NCBI GenBank assembly: GCA_013397795.1
Contig: VZTJ01001138.1
Span: 248,001 to 312,000, forward strand
Origin: Orthonyx spaldingii
Taxonomy: Eukaryota; Chordata; Aves; Passeriformes; Orthonychidae
Reading direction: 5' to 3'
DNA: 64,000 nucleotides
Both the position numbers and the translations under genes were made by a program. The notes under the pieces were generated by a model. That model was given only the letters and a program-made list of their open reading frames with translations. It did no database searches and had not been told where the DNA came from. Positions 12,901-25,690 of the stretch are shown here, piece after piece. The stretch's first letter is position 1, and every line of letters begins with the position of its first letter.

Positions 12901-14768
12901 GAATCTTAGCACCATCACAGTTATCACGGAGCTCCAGACTCAACTGCTAACATGCAAGTGTCCATTTGATGAGGAACTGAATAGTTCCTTGAGGCTTCAC
13001 TGGCTGCACTACCTACAACTCACTGGACTGCAATGGCAGAACAGCACAGCAAGACCACACATTTCTATACTGTATACATCTACATTTAGGTGCCAGAATC
13101 TGAAACCAAATTCTACCCTGTGACATCTCTGGAAGGTCTCTGCCTCAGTGTCAGCTGGGTGCTGAGTCAGGTACCCCAGTGTACCTCAGAGAGCACTATG
13201 TGCCTACATCTTTGCAAGTGAATTCAGGGTGGTATACCTGAGACCAAGACTGTATACAGCTTACTGTCATAAGGTTTGGTGATAGGTGGTTTCCTTCACA
13301 CCTTCCTTTGTGTGCCACCGGAATATACCTTAAGCATAAATGAAATTCTGCAGGAATGTGACCTGAAGAATATTGAAGATAGCAAAGTATCCTGCACATT
13401 AGCTCCTGTGAAAAAGCTCAAATGTACATCGTAGTTTTCCCAATATATGCCATTACATTATAGCTCTGTCATGCTTATCCTATATCTAAAGTTCCAAAGC
13501 TCCTGACGTCAAAACTTGCTTTTCTGAGCATTCAAACTTTTTCTTCAAAATATTTTTTTTAAAAAATACTTCTGCTAAAACAAAAAGGGCAGAATTAGCA
13601 AGAATTCATCCAACATCCAAAGTGCTGCTAGAAAAGCCCTATGTGCATGCCATATACCTTAACTGACAATAGGTCATTAAAATTTATTCTCATAAGAATA
13701 TGTGCCCATAACTAATGGATTAACTGTAAAGGTATATATTCTTATAAACGAGGATTAATTAGTTATCCATTTGGATAGGGTGCACCGCTCATTTTTCAAA
13801 TTCAGCTAAAGGCAGTTTAACTCTGGTAAGTTTCTGAATACACTAGGAAAATCTTTCCCATAGTTAAAGTACCAGTTTAATTACCTTTCTCTACATAGTT
13901 GATTCTGAGTATGTTATATTTTAGTTCCCTTCAGCAAATGTTACCATTCTGAAATGTCAAACTGCTTATGCTTACCCACTATTGAAAAACCTACTATTAG
14001 CAAGACAGCCTTTTTTTCCAACTCTGTTGATGGCTCACTTAGGCAAAATTCCCACTGAAATGAATACAAAATGTGCTACAGTAATGACAAGAGTGATCAC
14101 ATGAGTTCACTTCAGCCCAAATAGCCTGGAAAGTAAAAGCCATGGTCACATCAAGACCTAAAGCACTGATATTTCAAGTATACTACCCACCATTTAGATT
14201 AAAAGGGACAGTCTTGATCATCAGCCACTTCTACATAAGCATCATTTCACTTGGCCCTACTGTTGACTAGGATAAATTGAAATAATTCTCCATAACTTTA
14301 ACAGAACTATTAACTAAATATAACTAGTCAGTGCATGCTTTATATGATTGAAAAATACTGTTTTAATTAACAAGCCTTTTGTGACTGAAAAACTTCATGG
14401 ATATACACTTATGTGCACTCATGAAGAATCTGACTCAATTCAGTGCAGACACAATGGATTTTTTGGGAGATCAGAATTACACCCCATGTCAGCTTCACAA
14501 ACTAAAGATATCACAAGGCATACACCACCCCTCCAGCATAAATTTTAAATGAGGCAGCTTTTTTTTTTCTTCTCCCTGAAGTTTCAACATTTGTGAGATG
14601 TACAAATGAGCCGTGATCGGCTGATGAAGTATTGAAACATTTATGACATAATGAATATGTCTGACAAATCTGGTGGAGCTGCTTTGAACAAGGGGGAAAA
14701 ATGTTGACAAGATTAATATAACTTAAGTTGCTACAATGACAGAAAACAGGAAGCCTGTCTTAACCCAC
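9919..14768 (-). other. GLI3: GLI3 intron 5 (4.85 kb)
   Basis: The intron lies between the exon 5 GTGGGT donor and the exon 6 TTTTTTTTAG acceptor. No interspersed repeat was recognised. It contains a perfect CRE palindrome at 13504-13511 and an A/T hairpin-prone stretch at 13549-13570. The 123-residue minus-strand frame at 11789-12160 has no recognisable homology. Nothing else is supported. Confidence 0.85.
13504..13511. promoter_or_regulatory. Perfect CRE palindrome (TGACGTCA)
   Basis: An exact 8-bp CREB/ATF consensus sits in intron 5. It contains a CpG, which makes chance retention less likely in CpG-poor intron. Function is unknown; there is no promoter context. Confidence 0.3.
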
Positions 14769-14974
14769 CGTCTGTTGGGCTGAGTCCACGGGCTGCCGAG
14801 ATCATGGAGAGGGACGGGCTGCTGTGCAGGGACCTGATGTAGTCCATGTAGGGGTTAATGTAGGGGTGAGGGGTGCTGAAGGGAGATTCTGATGTTGCAG
14901 CAGGATTTCGGTGCGGGGAAATTCTAAGGAATGGAAGCTCTGAGTATGTTGGGCTACTAGATAAGGCAGAAGGC
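14769..14974 (-). CDS. GLI3: GLI3 exon 5 (206 bp)
   Basis: The exon encodes about residues 158-227 of GLI3. It begins PSALSSSPTYSELPFLRISP, contains HPYINPYMDYIRSLHSSPSL, and ends SMISAARGLSPTD. This Ser/Pro-rich block is among the best conserved N-terminal parts of GLI2/GLI3 and lies in the repressor half, well before the zinc fingers. The acceptor is a strong pyrimidine tract ending TTCTTCCAG followed by GC. The donor is GACG followed by GTGGGT, slightly weaker than the GTGAGT donors of exons 4 and 6. The final G combines with CT of exon 6 to make Ala (intron 5 phase 1). The 206-bp length matches the human exon as remembered. The open frame runs upstream into the intron, but that part is not coding. 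Confidence 0.97.
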
Positions 14975-17861
14975 CTGGAAGAAAAACAAAAACCAGCCAG
15001 GTTATCTATACAATAAAGAAAAATACTGTAAAGGTAACACACTTGTTTCTTGAAGAATAACAAGTAGGTTGCACATGTACTAAAGCCAACTGCCTGGAAA
15101 GAAAAGGATGGGAAATTAATTCTTCTCTGTACCCATTATTAGCAATATTTCTCTGACCAATTTTAACATGATTTTATATTTGATTTAATCTTTACACCCC
15201 TCAATACTCTTTCCCCAAGGAGTTAAGGAGAAAATCAATTAACATAAAATATGCACACTATGTTACATAGTAATTCTTACTCCAATATGAAATACATACT
15301 AAGAATCAGAATCATTTACATCTTCAAGACCACATGGCTATTGAAAAAGGAGCTTTGAGAGCCACACTGCACCCACAGCCTCCATTACCCAGCTTACTCT
15401 TTCTGAAAGTGCAAGATGGCATGTTTATATGGAAATCATTTCAGGAGATCCAAACTTTGTAATCCATTAAGACAGTTGGGTCCTTTCGAGCATCTTTTTC
15501 GTTGCTGCCCCCTCCCATGAAAAGTGAACAAAATCTGGTGGCAGACGAAGAAAGATTTCTGCATATGTGTGTTTTTAGTATGTTGCCAGCAACCAGTGCT
15601 TTTTAAGAAGACCCCATGCATTAACTACTTCATTTTTGTGAAGGGAAAGCGGTGGTGCCTTCTCATTCTATGTGTTTTGAACCAAGGCTGAAAGCTGAGT
15701 CCACAGCTGACAAAAGATAAATAACCTGCCATAATCCTCCCCATCATCCCACCCTGTCAATACAACAGCATCTGGGCTCTGCTTGGAGACCTTTCTCTCA
15801 CAGCATCCCATCTCCAAAGGCACTGGAAAAAGTTCAAATTTCATCAGAAGGGGTTGGAGTGCCTGCCCTTGCCAACTTGCCCTTTGGCAAAAGACAATGA
15901 TTAAGCCTGTCATGCATTTGCTGTAGTCCAACTGGCTGACCCAAACTAAATGCCTTTTTATCCCTGTTTTTCCAATTAATTTAGCATATATACAGCAGAG
16001 ACACAGGCAGCAGTTGTGAGAGCAGTGAAAGCAGCTTGTTCCTTTGATGCTGTTGGCTTATAAAGAATAATCAAACAAGAAATGTATTTTTTTTCCTTTA
16101 ACATACACATATCATGATCAATGGAGGTAGTTATCATCACGTAAAAGGCCAACAAAACATAATGTTACATAGGAGCCAATTCTGCCCTGCCATCAGCTCG
16201 GAAATGCTAGCATATGAGTGGGACAGTGATCAAAGTCATGAATTCCTAACACAACGCCAGCTTCCCTGCCAGTAAATTCACGAGGGCTTGTAAAATCTGA
16301 GGAATGAAGACTTTTCCCGATGTGTTTTTCTCCCTCTTTTCTCTTCCCCTTCCTATTTGACTTTTTTTGTTTCTTGCCCTCCTACAGCTTTCTGCAAGGT
16401 AAACCTGTTTAGCCTTCCTGTATGACAATACCTCCTAGCTCCAAAGTTTGTTAGAGAGCTGCATTTTGTCCTAGCAGCAGGTACCAACAGTGCAGTCACT
16501 CCTCTGGCACTCAAGCAAGTGACCCTCATAAAGCTAAGCCACTCACTAGCATGCCTTCACTATATTTGAAATGCCATGAGAACCTGAAACCAGAAGCCAC
16601 CTTCCACCACTATGCAAACCAGACACCTCCTTTCCTCAGTGAACTTTTTGTCTGCATGGTTCTAAAGTACCTTTGTTTTTACACTGGAAGTGCATCTTTT
16701 ATCTTGGTACTATGAAACCCCACCATGAAACACTCATTGTCTCCTGGTTCCCTAGGAGGCCAAGTTTGGTAGGGAGGAGCTTTAAAAATCTCGGTGACGT
16801 AAGAAGCAAAAGTACTACAGCTGGGTATCACATTACAGAGTGACGCCTCCTGGCAGTGAGGAAAATACAGTAGTACAGCAAATTTAATACAAGAGTAACA
16901 AAGAAACTAAGTTTGGATATCATTTTACAAGTGATTTTTTTAAATATGATCCCAATTCATAGTTAGAAACACAAAGAACATGCAGGCAAGCTGGGGCCCT
17001 GGCCTTATCTGGTGCATATTGAACAAAAAACTGTTCAAATGCTTATGTAAGAAGGCTGAAAGTCTGTATCAGCCTCGGTGATTCACTCTCCAGCTGGCCA
17101 ACAGCCAAATGCTGCCACAGGAGCAAGATTAAGAGCCAGGCTGTCAGCTTCCCCCTCCAGATGCAACAAGAGCCGTTCAAGGACACCAAGACTCAGTCGC
17201 TCTTCTCTTCCTCAGCCTTGCCTGTTTCTCTCTCTCCTCCTCTGAGCTCCTCAGTTTTTCTCGGATGCTAGGGAAAGGCCACTGACCTGGGTAACATCAA
17301 TCAACACCAGGCATACAAACAGTATTACCTGAGGCAGAAATAAGGAGTCATCAGATTCCACAAAGAATTCCCAGCTCTGGACTCTGATGTTCCCTAATTT
17401 CTCTCAAGCATCTGATTTTAACAAGCTGCTAACTTCTGTGCTCACTTTCAGTCTGGACTTTTCTCACTCCTCTGTGTTCCCAGACTCTCCTTTTCCTACA
17501 CACCCATTTTCCCTCATGCCTTCTTCATCTGCTCTCAGTCCCACAATTTGAGTCATCCTCATTTGTTCCATTAAACATCACATATCCTTCCTTTCCCTCT
17601 GTGATTAAACTTCACTGTGAACATCTTTCACAAGCATTAACTCCCTCCTTCAACCTGAAATGCAGCTTTTAGAAAGGGTGCTGCCAAACACCCTTACTGT
17701 TGCTTTGCAACCTCACTGTGTACCAATAAAGAATGACTTTTGTCCTGTAAACAGCAAACAGTACAGCCCAGGAATGGCTCTGCAGACACTCATTCAGTGA
17801 CAAGCAAATCAAATCTCCAGACGTGGATGGCAGTCCATCCCCGTAATTTTTATTTCACATG

Positions 17862-17942
17862 TATAGAATAATAGAATGATTTGTATTGAAAGGTACCTTT
17901 ACAGGTCATCTAGTCCAATTCTGCTCTCATGAGCAGGGAAAG
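17862..17942 (-). mobile_element. CR1 LINE, 3'-end fragment
   Basis: Read on the plus strand it is the reverse complement of a CR1 tail: ATAGAATAATAGAATGATTT, then a GAAAGGTACCTTTACAGGTC segment, ATCTAGTCCAATTCTG and CATGAGCAGGGA. It is therefore inserted in the same direction as GLI3. It is diverged; similarity may extend to about 17990. Confidence 0.8.
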
Positions 17943-19740
17943 AAGCTGGGGACCCTCCTTCAAACTCAGGACCCTTTGGCCCAGCATCTTGCAACCTAGC
18001 AGTGCATCCCATTGAGTGGTGTTCTGCCTTGGGTCTGAGGCTACTTCATGGGATGCAATGAGGCTTCAGTGTGAGAAGAGGCAAGGAGATTTTCAGTGAT
18101 ACTGCTTGACAATTTATGCCTCACCTGTAAACCATGGGAAGGCAAAACTTGCCCTGCATCTCTCCTGTGCAGGGGTTCTTCTGTTATACAGCATATTCAG
18201 ACCACTTAAGGGAGGGAGTGAAGCAGATGTATGCTCTTTTCTGAATCAGAACCTCTGTGTCTACTTCTAGAGATCCTGCAAACTCAACTCAAATTTAATA
18301 CAAAGCTCATCGTACTTTCAATACATACTTGAAGTTGAAGGTCTCTAGGTTTGTGTGTAAAAGAGTATGTATGGCTGTGTTTCACCACTAATTTTTATCC
18401 TGGTACATTAGGATGATTTTACTATTTTTTCAGTAACCTTGATTATATCTATAACCCTGACGCAAATGAGGAGGAACAGAGAACAGGGCTGGCTGTGAAA
18501 GCATCTCCTCCTTTCTCTCCAGAAGGCCTTCCTGTTCACTGCTAAGGTGCTGAAATATCGTGAGTGCCACACACCTTCCATATCTAACACACTCCCCACC
18601 CATATCCAGCCTGCCAGCTTCTTCCTGTCTCAACTCTGATGCTCTGGGGAATCTCAGCTACTCAGCCCGCAAATGGCACATACGTGCCCAGGCAGTGAGA
18701 TCAGTGTAAGGACAAACAGGTGTATTTTTTCCTATTAGTCATGACACTATTTTGATGAATGTTGCTGAGGTGTCTGCACAGTCTTAAAAACTTTCATAGT
18801 CACACCAGCTCAGCAGCTGTGAACAGCATCAGTTGTAGGGCAAATCACAGTATGTATGAAGCCACTTTTTTTTTAAATTATTTTTTTTCTGGTCACTTCT
18901 GAACCGCAGGTGAGCTATCTGCAGGATTTCAGTTATTACTCATGAAAATGGTGTGTCATTTTGTTTTGTTGTTTACAGCTGCAATAGATGAATTCTGCAC
19001 AAGAAGACTGATTAGCAGCGGGTTTGAATTTTAACCACCATAAAAACTGAATCGAATGCAATTCCCTTTTCAGCCCATACAGACCTTTTTTAACTGATGA
19101 AGGAAGATCATGGGAATCTGAGAGCTGATGAGGCAAGCATGAGCAAGTTACATATATTTCAAAATTATCTGTATGCACAGATCATTACCTAGTATTATCT
19201 TGAAAGTATCACACATTTTTTCCATCAGAAGAAAGAACTGGGATATGGGGACTCCTACCACATACTTTAGGCTGGTTCTTGTACCTAAGCATTAGCCAGT
19301 TTTACAATGAGGAAGATCAGATTGTCCAAATTCAAGTCCTATCCCTTTCTTGGTACTAATGGAACAGCTAACTTGTGCAGGTGAAATACTGCTGTCTGGC
19401 TAGGACTAGAGGTGAAAGTTCCTGGGTAGGTAAGGCAGCACAGAGTTTGCTGACTGTGGGTCCTTTCAACCACCCTCTCAGTGCCCTCCTGACAGGATTA
19501 GAGGATCAGCCCAAAGTCCATGAAACTATATTATGTGGATTCATGCATGTAACTGAGTTAGGAACTGAGGAGTGGGGGGATGGAAAGAAAAGAGATCCAG
19601 TTCAGGGTGCTGGAGAGCAACAAAGGCAAGCCTCCCTAAGAAAAGATGCGGGCAATGCACTCCATGTCACAGGCCTGAGTGACCAGACCCAGGTGCTAAC
19701 ATGGTCAATCAGCAATCTGAGACAAGGCAAAGTGACAAAC

Positions 19741-19792
19741 CAGTCAAGTGCAGAAGGAGAGAGGGACAGTCAAGTGCAGAAGGAGAGAGGGA
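19741..19792. repeat. Perfect 26-bp tandem duplication
   Basis: Two identical 26-bp units beginning CAGTCAAGTGCAGAAGGAGA lie back to back. The region is purine-rich and stop-poor, so all three plus frames are open from about 19748 to 19901. The unit length is not a multiple of three, which argues against a conserved protein here. Identical units imply a recent duplication. Confidence 0.9.
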
Positions 19793-20342
19793 CAAAGACA
19801 GGTCAAGAGAAAAGTTACACCATGGCTCCGAGGACTGTATCCAGAACAGCTGCCTACACAGCGCCAGGAGAAGGACCAGAAATGGGCACTACTCACAATA
19901 GGTCAGTCAGCTCAACTAAAAAGGAATTCCTGGGTGCATGAAGTGTTGGTAGAGGTCTCAGGTGAGGCCACTCAAAACATTATAGCCAATTAGTGGCCTC
20001 AGGGTACTTACTTGCTTTGGAGGGCTTGAACTGTTTTAATATATGCCAAAATACCAATACAGTGCAAATTGTCCCTGTTTTTGTATCTCTTGCAACTGTG
20101 AAAACTACAGCAGCCTCCGGGACATACTACAACCCTCACACTTGTCACAGGCATTCTTCAATAGCAGTGTTTTCTGGAAGTAGATGTAAAGCCACTCAGA
20201 ACAGCCACAAAGGTCTGTGCCACAGGAAAATCTGGATTAATATTTTTGAGGTTAGTTTGGTGTTACAGATCTGTCATAAATGGTTTCCAAATAACTTTAA
20301 GCTGTGCTTGGACAAAAACCTCTTCTAAGCACAACCCATCTT

Positions 20343-20357
20343 AAAAAAAAAAAAAAA
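20343..20357 (+). repeat. A15 homopolymer
   Basis: An uninterrupted run of 15 A follows unique sequence. It could be the tail of a retrocopy, but no parent gene, polyadenylation signal or target-site duplication was recognised just upstream. Confidence 0.6.
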
Positions 20358-23300
20358 GTGATTTAAGCCCTTTCTGATTTTAAAGGAAACTGTAACTCCA
20401 GGATTGGAAATCTTAATGCCAAGTTTCGTCCTGATAAAATTTTAAATGGCTCTTTTATGAATCTGCTGAAAAATACATTTATATTGAAAACAGCAAGTGA
20501 TCCTTAACTATAACATTGTAAATATGACACTGAGCTGAGGTTACAGATGGAACAATAATCTATCTCACAGAACAAAGCTTGTCAACCAAGTGGGATGAAA
20601 TATTGTAACATAACCTAATTTATTATTGCCTTTTCATCCATCTTGTTATATTATGAACATGTCAAAGTTCAAACCTCAATATTTAATCATTTAACAGTAC
20701 GTTATTCAATGCTGGAGCAAGCATTGATGGCATAACTCTCATATCAATGATATCCACACTGTTTCTCTGATACCTGTTCAATTCACTCCTGCCTGGAGAA
20801 CTGAAAAATATTAAACTCATTAAACTGCCTATGATACTTTTATCTTTTTCTTTTTTTCTGCGATAATCTTCAGATGTATGCCCACAAAACATTAACACTT
20901 TTATTTCTAGTAGAACCTGGAAGATGAACAAACATGGACTTTCTTGGTATGTAGTGACTCCTATTCTAAAGCACGTGGCTCAATTCCTTTGGTAATATCT
21001 CCCATGTTAAAGTTCTATTGTTTATTTAATACCATAGTTGCTTGTCCAGCCTGACCCTTCAGCACAAGCAGCCAACAACTGACTAATAAAAGGTTTTTAT
21101 ATTAAGAAAGTTGAGATCTGACATTTCAATGCAAGGAGATTGAGGCCAGCACTGAGCATTTTTAAAATGCAATTCTACAGTCCTTTTCTTTTTTCACTTC
21201 TAATTGAATTGGTAAACAGTCAAACCCATAAATACATACTATGGGAAATCAGTAATGTAATTTTTAAAACCTAATTTTTTTTCAGAAAGTACAGCTTCAA
21301 ATAGGCACTCCATTCCCCTAGAATCACTCTCTGCTTCAAAGCTGCTATATCACATTCTTGGACTTAGAAAAACTAAGCAAGTAATTATAACCATTTAAAG
21401 AATTATTTGAACACGTGGAAATGTCAGAACACACTTCATAGAAAACAGCTCAAGTGCTGCAAAAGAGTAAGCACTGTTAACTATATTTTCTTAATAGTGG
21501 AAATGAAGCAAAAGAAAAACATGAGCATGTTTCTTAAATCCTAATACAAAAAACTCCTCTTGATTTCCTTGTATCATTTTCCATGTTTCAACATCTAGTG
21601 AATATTTGCTCACTTTTCCTCCAAAATTCACACTGGAACTGTAGTCAGTATAGGGAAGTAAGTCACAGAATCTGATTTGGTAGCAGTCTTTCATTCAGCA
21701 GATATATGTTCAAATAAATCGCAAGTGGGTCCATGCCTATGTAGTTCACACATAAGAGAAGCTCGATCAGGGTTTAAGGTACACAGACTCTGGTTTGGTT
21801 ACCATCACTTATCTGCTATCCACCTTGTATAAGTTTGTTGTCTATCTGATCCACTCTTTCCCCATCTCAAAAGCTGTGGTAAAGCACTTGGAAAATATTC
21901 TGTATCTACAGCAGAAAGGTCAGATCAAGAGATCCTATCTTATAAATATTTTCTCACTGAGGCAAGGACAATGCCTTACAAAATGTGTGCAGTTCTGTTA
22001 TGTAAATTCCTATAATATACAAATAATCTCACTTGGGGTTAGAATAAAAAGTTTCACATAAATTTAAAAGGCATCATTGTACAAAAAAAAAGGACAGAAA
22101 TGACAGTACAAGAGATGTTCATGGTGCAGGAAATCATGCATGACAATTAGGCAATGACCGACAGCAAAAGAATATTACTATGGTTCCCCTTTCCTTCTTT
22201 GGGAAGTGTTAACATTATGTAGTTACAGTTAAAAATTGACTACATTAATCAAGGCACTAAATCCTTAGTCAGTGACTATTCCTATTTTTCAACTGACAGA
22301 CTGTCTGAACATAGACCCAGGTTTTTTACACACACTGTCTGCTACTTATAAGACTTCATATCAAGACCCAACCATCAGCTTGTAGATTTTCTCAAGAATA
22401 GTTTATGCCATGAAAAGAAATGAATATTTATTCTATTATTTAACATGCTGTTTACATAAAGTCAGCTGTAACACTGGTGATCTTCAGTCCACAGTAACAC
22501 CTCTATTGACTACAGCAAGCAACTGCTGCTTCAGGTGATACAGTCGTGACTTGGAGTCTTGACATGCATTCCTTAAATGTGTATGCTGGTAACAGTTTTG
22601 ACTGTTTCATTTCCTTTGTTATGAAAAATGCAAATAAAACTATCTACCATCTCCCAGTATTTCTCAAGTCAAGTCCAGTCTTCTCACACGCTGGTAATCT
22701 CCCCACAACAACCTGCCTCTCCTTTTCCTCTTCCTTCCGTCCACCCATCACCGTCGCCACCTCCTGGCATTCCTCTGAAACACTGTCCACTTGGCCTTTG
22801 CAATACAGAGCATTCCAGCTTTCCTCTCCTTTCTCCAAATCCTTCTTAGGATGCTGCAAAGAAATCAGTGACTGTGACTGGGGGAGGATTATATGGATTT
22901 CCTTGGCAATTTCTTTGCTCATACAAAGGATGCAAACATACAGAAAAATAACCAACTATAACTACTCCCTCTAAATGCCACTTGCCCATTCTAGGCTTCT
23001 ACCAGAGGTTATCTTGCAAATTTTGTGGCAGCTGCAAGTATCCAGCTGGTCTAGATGCCCTCCCAGGCAGCACATCTCTGCCTCTGACCACTTCATTGCC
23101 CGGTTTCAGGGAGCCAGAGCAAAGCTGTGAGACGGTAAATGGGGCAAAGGCACACAACTCGGCTAAGGGACAAGGGATAATCCCCAGGACGAGGAAAACA
23201 GCTGGAGCTGGTAACCCCTGAGGCCATCAGAGCTGACTCACCAGAGTTCATTTGCCAAAGAGGTCCAACTGCAAGCTCTTCCTGGCAGAGCTCCTTGTAT

Positions 23301-24039
23301 TTGCACAACACTCAGCAGAGCTCTGACCCTGCACAGAGTTGTTGGACACTGCAGTAATGTAAACAGCAAATAAAAGTAATACTAACATGTGATTTCCATC
23401 ACTTGCTTCTGCTAGAGCCTTACCCAGGCATTCCCTTATTTTGCTCAGCTTTCACTGAACCATAAATAAAGTAAGACCTTATACCTCCATAGCATAGCCC
23501 AACCTCAGTGCTGGTAAATTTTTCCTCCCCTGTCTTCAGCTGGTTCCAAGTTTACTGACTTGTGGTCATTAATATATGGAGGATAATGTATCAATGTTGC
23601 ATTTGATGCAGAAATCATCATCATCAATATAAAACAGATGCACAGGACAAGCGTTATTTGAATAAGACTGCCATGGACCTCTACACATCATTTCCTCTTC
23701 AAATTATGGTGTAGCACAAAGTGCAGCAGGAAAACCTAAAAATTCTACAGTCTACTCATTATCTGTTTTTAGTAATAACAGACTAGGCAATGAAATTACC
23801 AATTGCATTCCTACAGCAAACTTCTCTGCTCTGCAATTCTCTTCCAATGCTCTAGAGGTGGTCTCATTTGCTATTCAAATTTTAGCCTCCTCTAGGTTAC
23901 AGGCAGAGCCTGCCAACCCTTCAAGTGTTTAACCACAGAGGCACCATCATGTGAGTATGAGGACATATATAAATCTGGACTGCATTAATGTACCCCTTTC
24001 TTGCCTCCCTTGCCCCTCCTCTCCTCCCTCAGAAAAAGT

Positions 24040-24370
24040 GGGTCAAAGGAAGCTTTCTCACACTTAATGCTGTAAAGTCATCTAATTGAATAAACATTTG
24101 TTTAACATTTGCTCCTATTTCACTAATGTACTGTGAGAATGAGAAGAATTTTATTCCCCTTCTTCCCCATCCTCCCCCTTCCTCAGGAGTGCCACTAGCT
24201 GTTATCGCAGTGACTAATGTGCTGTATGTGGCCATTATAGTCCTCAACTCTGAAATTACACCCAGGATGAACGATAGGCTCTGCCTGTATGCTGATTGGA
24301 GTTGGATGATGATTGATTGGAAGAAAGTCAGACTACGTAGCCATGCAAACAGAACTGCACTAAGCCACAA
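24040..24370. promoter_or_regulatory. Candidate conserved non-coding element (PBX-HOX type site)
   Basis: This repeat-free stretch of intron 4 carries a TGATTGAT PBX-HOX composite site (24310-24317), an ATGCAAAC octamer-like site (24343-24350) and a TCTAATTGAA core. Frames are open on both strands without protein similarity. GLI3 introns are known to hold conserved enhancers. The call is inferred from motif content only; no alignment was made. Confidence 0.25.
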
Positions 24371-24505
24371 GCTTAAACACTAAAGAGCATTTCACCAGTG
24401 GCTTCAGAGCTATTAGATGTTTTCATATGAACAACATTTCTCACATCCAGGTTTGTGCATTTTATCTTTATTCTTTCAAATACTGAAATTGCTTGGATAA
24501 GAGGG

Positions 24506-24507
24506 TT

Positions 24508-24542
<35 letters not shown>

Positions 24543-24544
24543 TA
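24506..24544. repeat. (TTTA)n microsatellite
   Basis: About nine and a half perfect TTTA units in intron 4; on the GLI3 sense strand this reads (TAAA)n. Confidence 0.95.
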
Positions 24545-25439
24545 CACATTTCTAAGAGTAGCCTGAACTTTTAGGGGAAATTGAAGAGGCTTTGTGTCAA
24601 GTACAGCTAAATCCAGTCTTTCTATATCAAACCCCCGCTAGAAAATTACTGTTCAGATGATAAGGCTAAAAGATATAATAAAAAGTGACTCTACTCAATT
24701 TACACTGCAATATTGGTATGACTGAATATTTTTCATTCAGGTGACTGATAAAATCACTAAACTGTACTGCAGATAAATAAAGGAGGCTTCTGTCAAGAAT
24801 AAACACCATTAATCATGAAGTCTCACCCTCTGAGTGGCTGTGCTATGTAACTGCACAAATGCATCATCACAAGTGGCATGTGACCCACTGCCTGCTTTCT
24901 TCCCTCAGCTCCCTGGTGATACCGTCTTCTTAGGAAACTTTTCTGTTGCCTTTACAACATTTGGAAGCCCTGGAATGTCTTTTCCATTCAAGTTTATACA
25001 CAACTGCAACTGAAATCTAAATTTTAGTGGCAATGCATTCAGATAAAATTGAACCCATGAGACAAAGTGAAGCCATGCAGACTGTGGCTGCATTGCTGTA
25101 AATCCAGCATTATAGTGAAAAGTCTCGTGAGGATGAAGCCTTTATAATTCTAAAGCTGAAACAAGTAGAAAAATTTTCCCCCAAGCCTTCTTCCCATTTT
25201 CTTACTGGATTTATTACTTAGTTTTGCTACTTCCAAATAGGTGCTGAGTTTCTTTTTTAACATACAAATATAAAATTTCTTAACATCATAAATCTGCCTC
25301 GGTAGAATCTATGGATCTCCTTTCAAAAAAGCAACTTACATGCTAAAAAATGGACATGGGCTGAAAGAAACTTATCCAGCAAAAGCACAGTCATACAAAA
25401 AGAAAAACAGACAACTTGGGTAACCTTTTTGTAACCTGT

Positions 25440-25690
25440 TTTAGAGCAAGTGATGATTCAATAATGGCCATGTTATTAAGCCAGAATGAAGCAGAGCCCT
25501 ACACACTAATGAGGTTAAAAAATGTAGTTAGGTCTTCATGTTAAAGGCACTTAGCAAGCAGCCTGCTTGGCAAAGACCAACTGTGTGTTGGAGTAGAGGA
25601 CTAATCACACAGGCAGGAATGAAATCGACTGGAAGAATTAGGAGACTTGCGGCCCCGAGGAATGTAATTCATGCAGAAAAGCAGTTGTCA
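25440..25690. promoter_or_regulatory. Candidate conserved non-coding element
   Basis: A repeat-free stretch with balanced composition and several developmental-type cores, such as ACTAATGAGG, GACTAATCACA and GTAATTCATG, plus a CpG-containing CGGCCCCGAG. Its texture is unlike the neighbouring AT-rich filler. It was chosen by eye, without alignment. Confidence 0.2.

Noticed and set aside
19741..19792. CRISPR-like repeat
   Set aside because: Only two adjacent units without spacers, in a vertebrate intron.
20000..20357. Processed pseudogene ending in A15
   Set aside because: No parent gene was recognised in any frame, and no polyadenylation signal or target-site duplication was seen.
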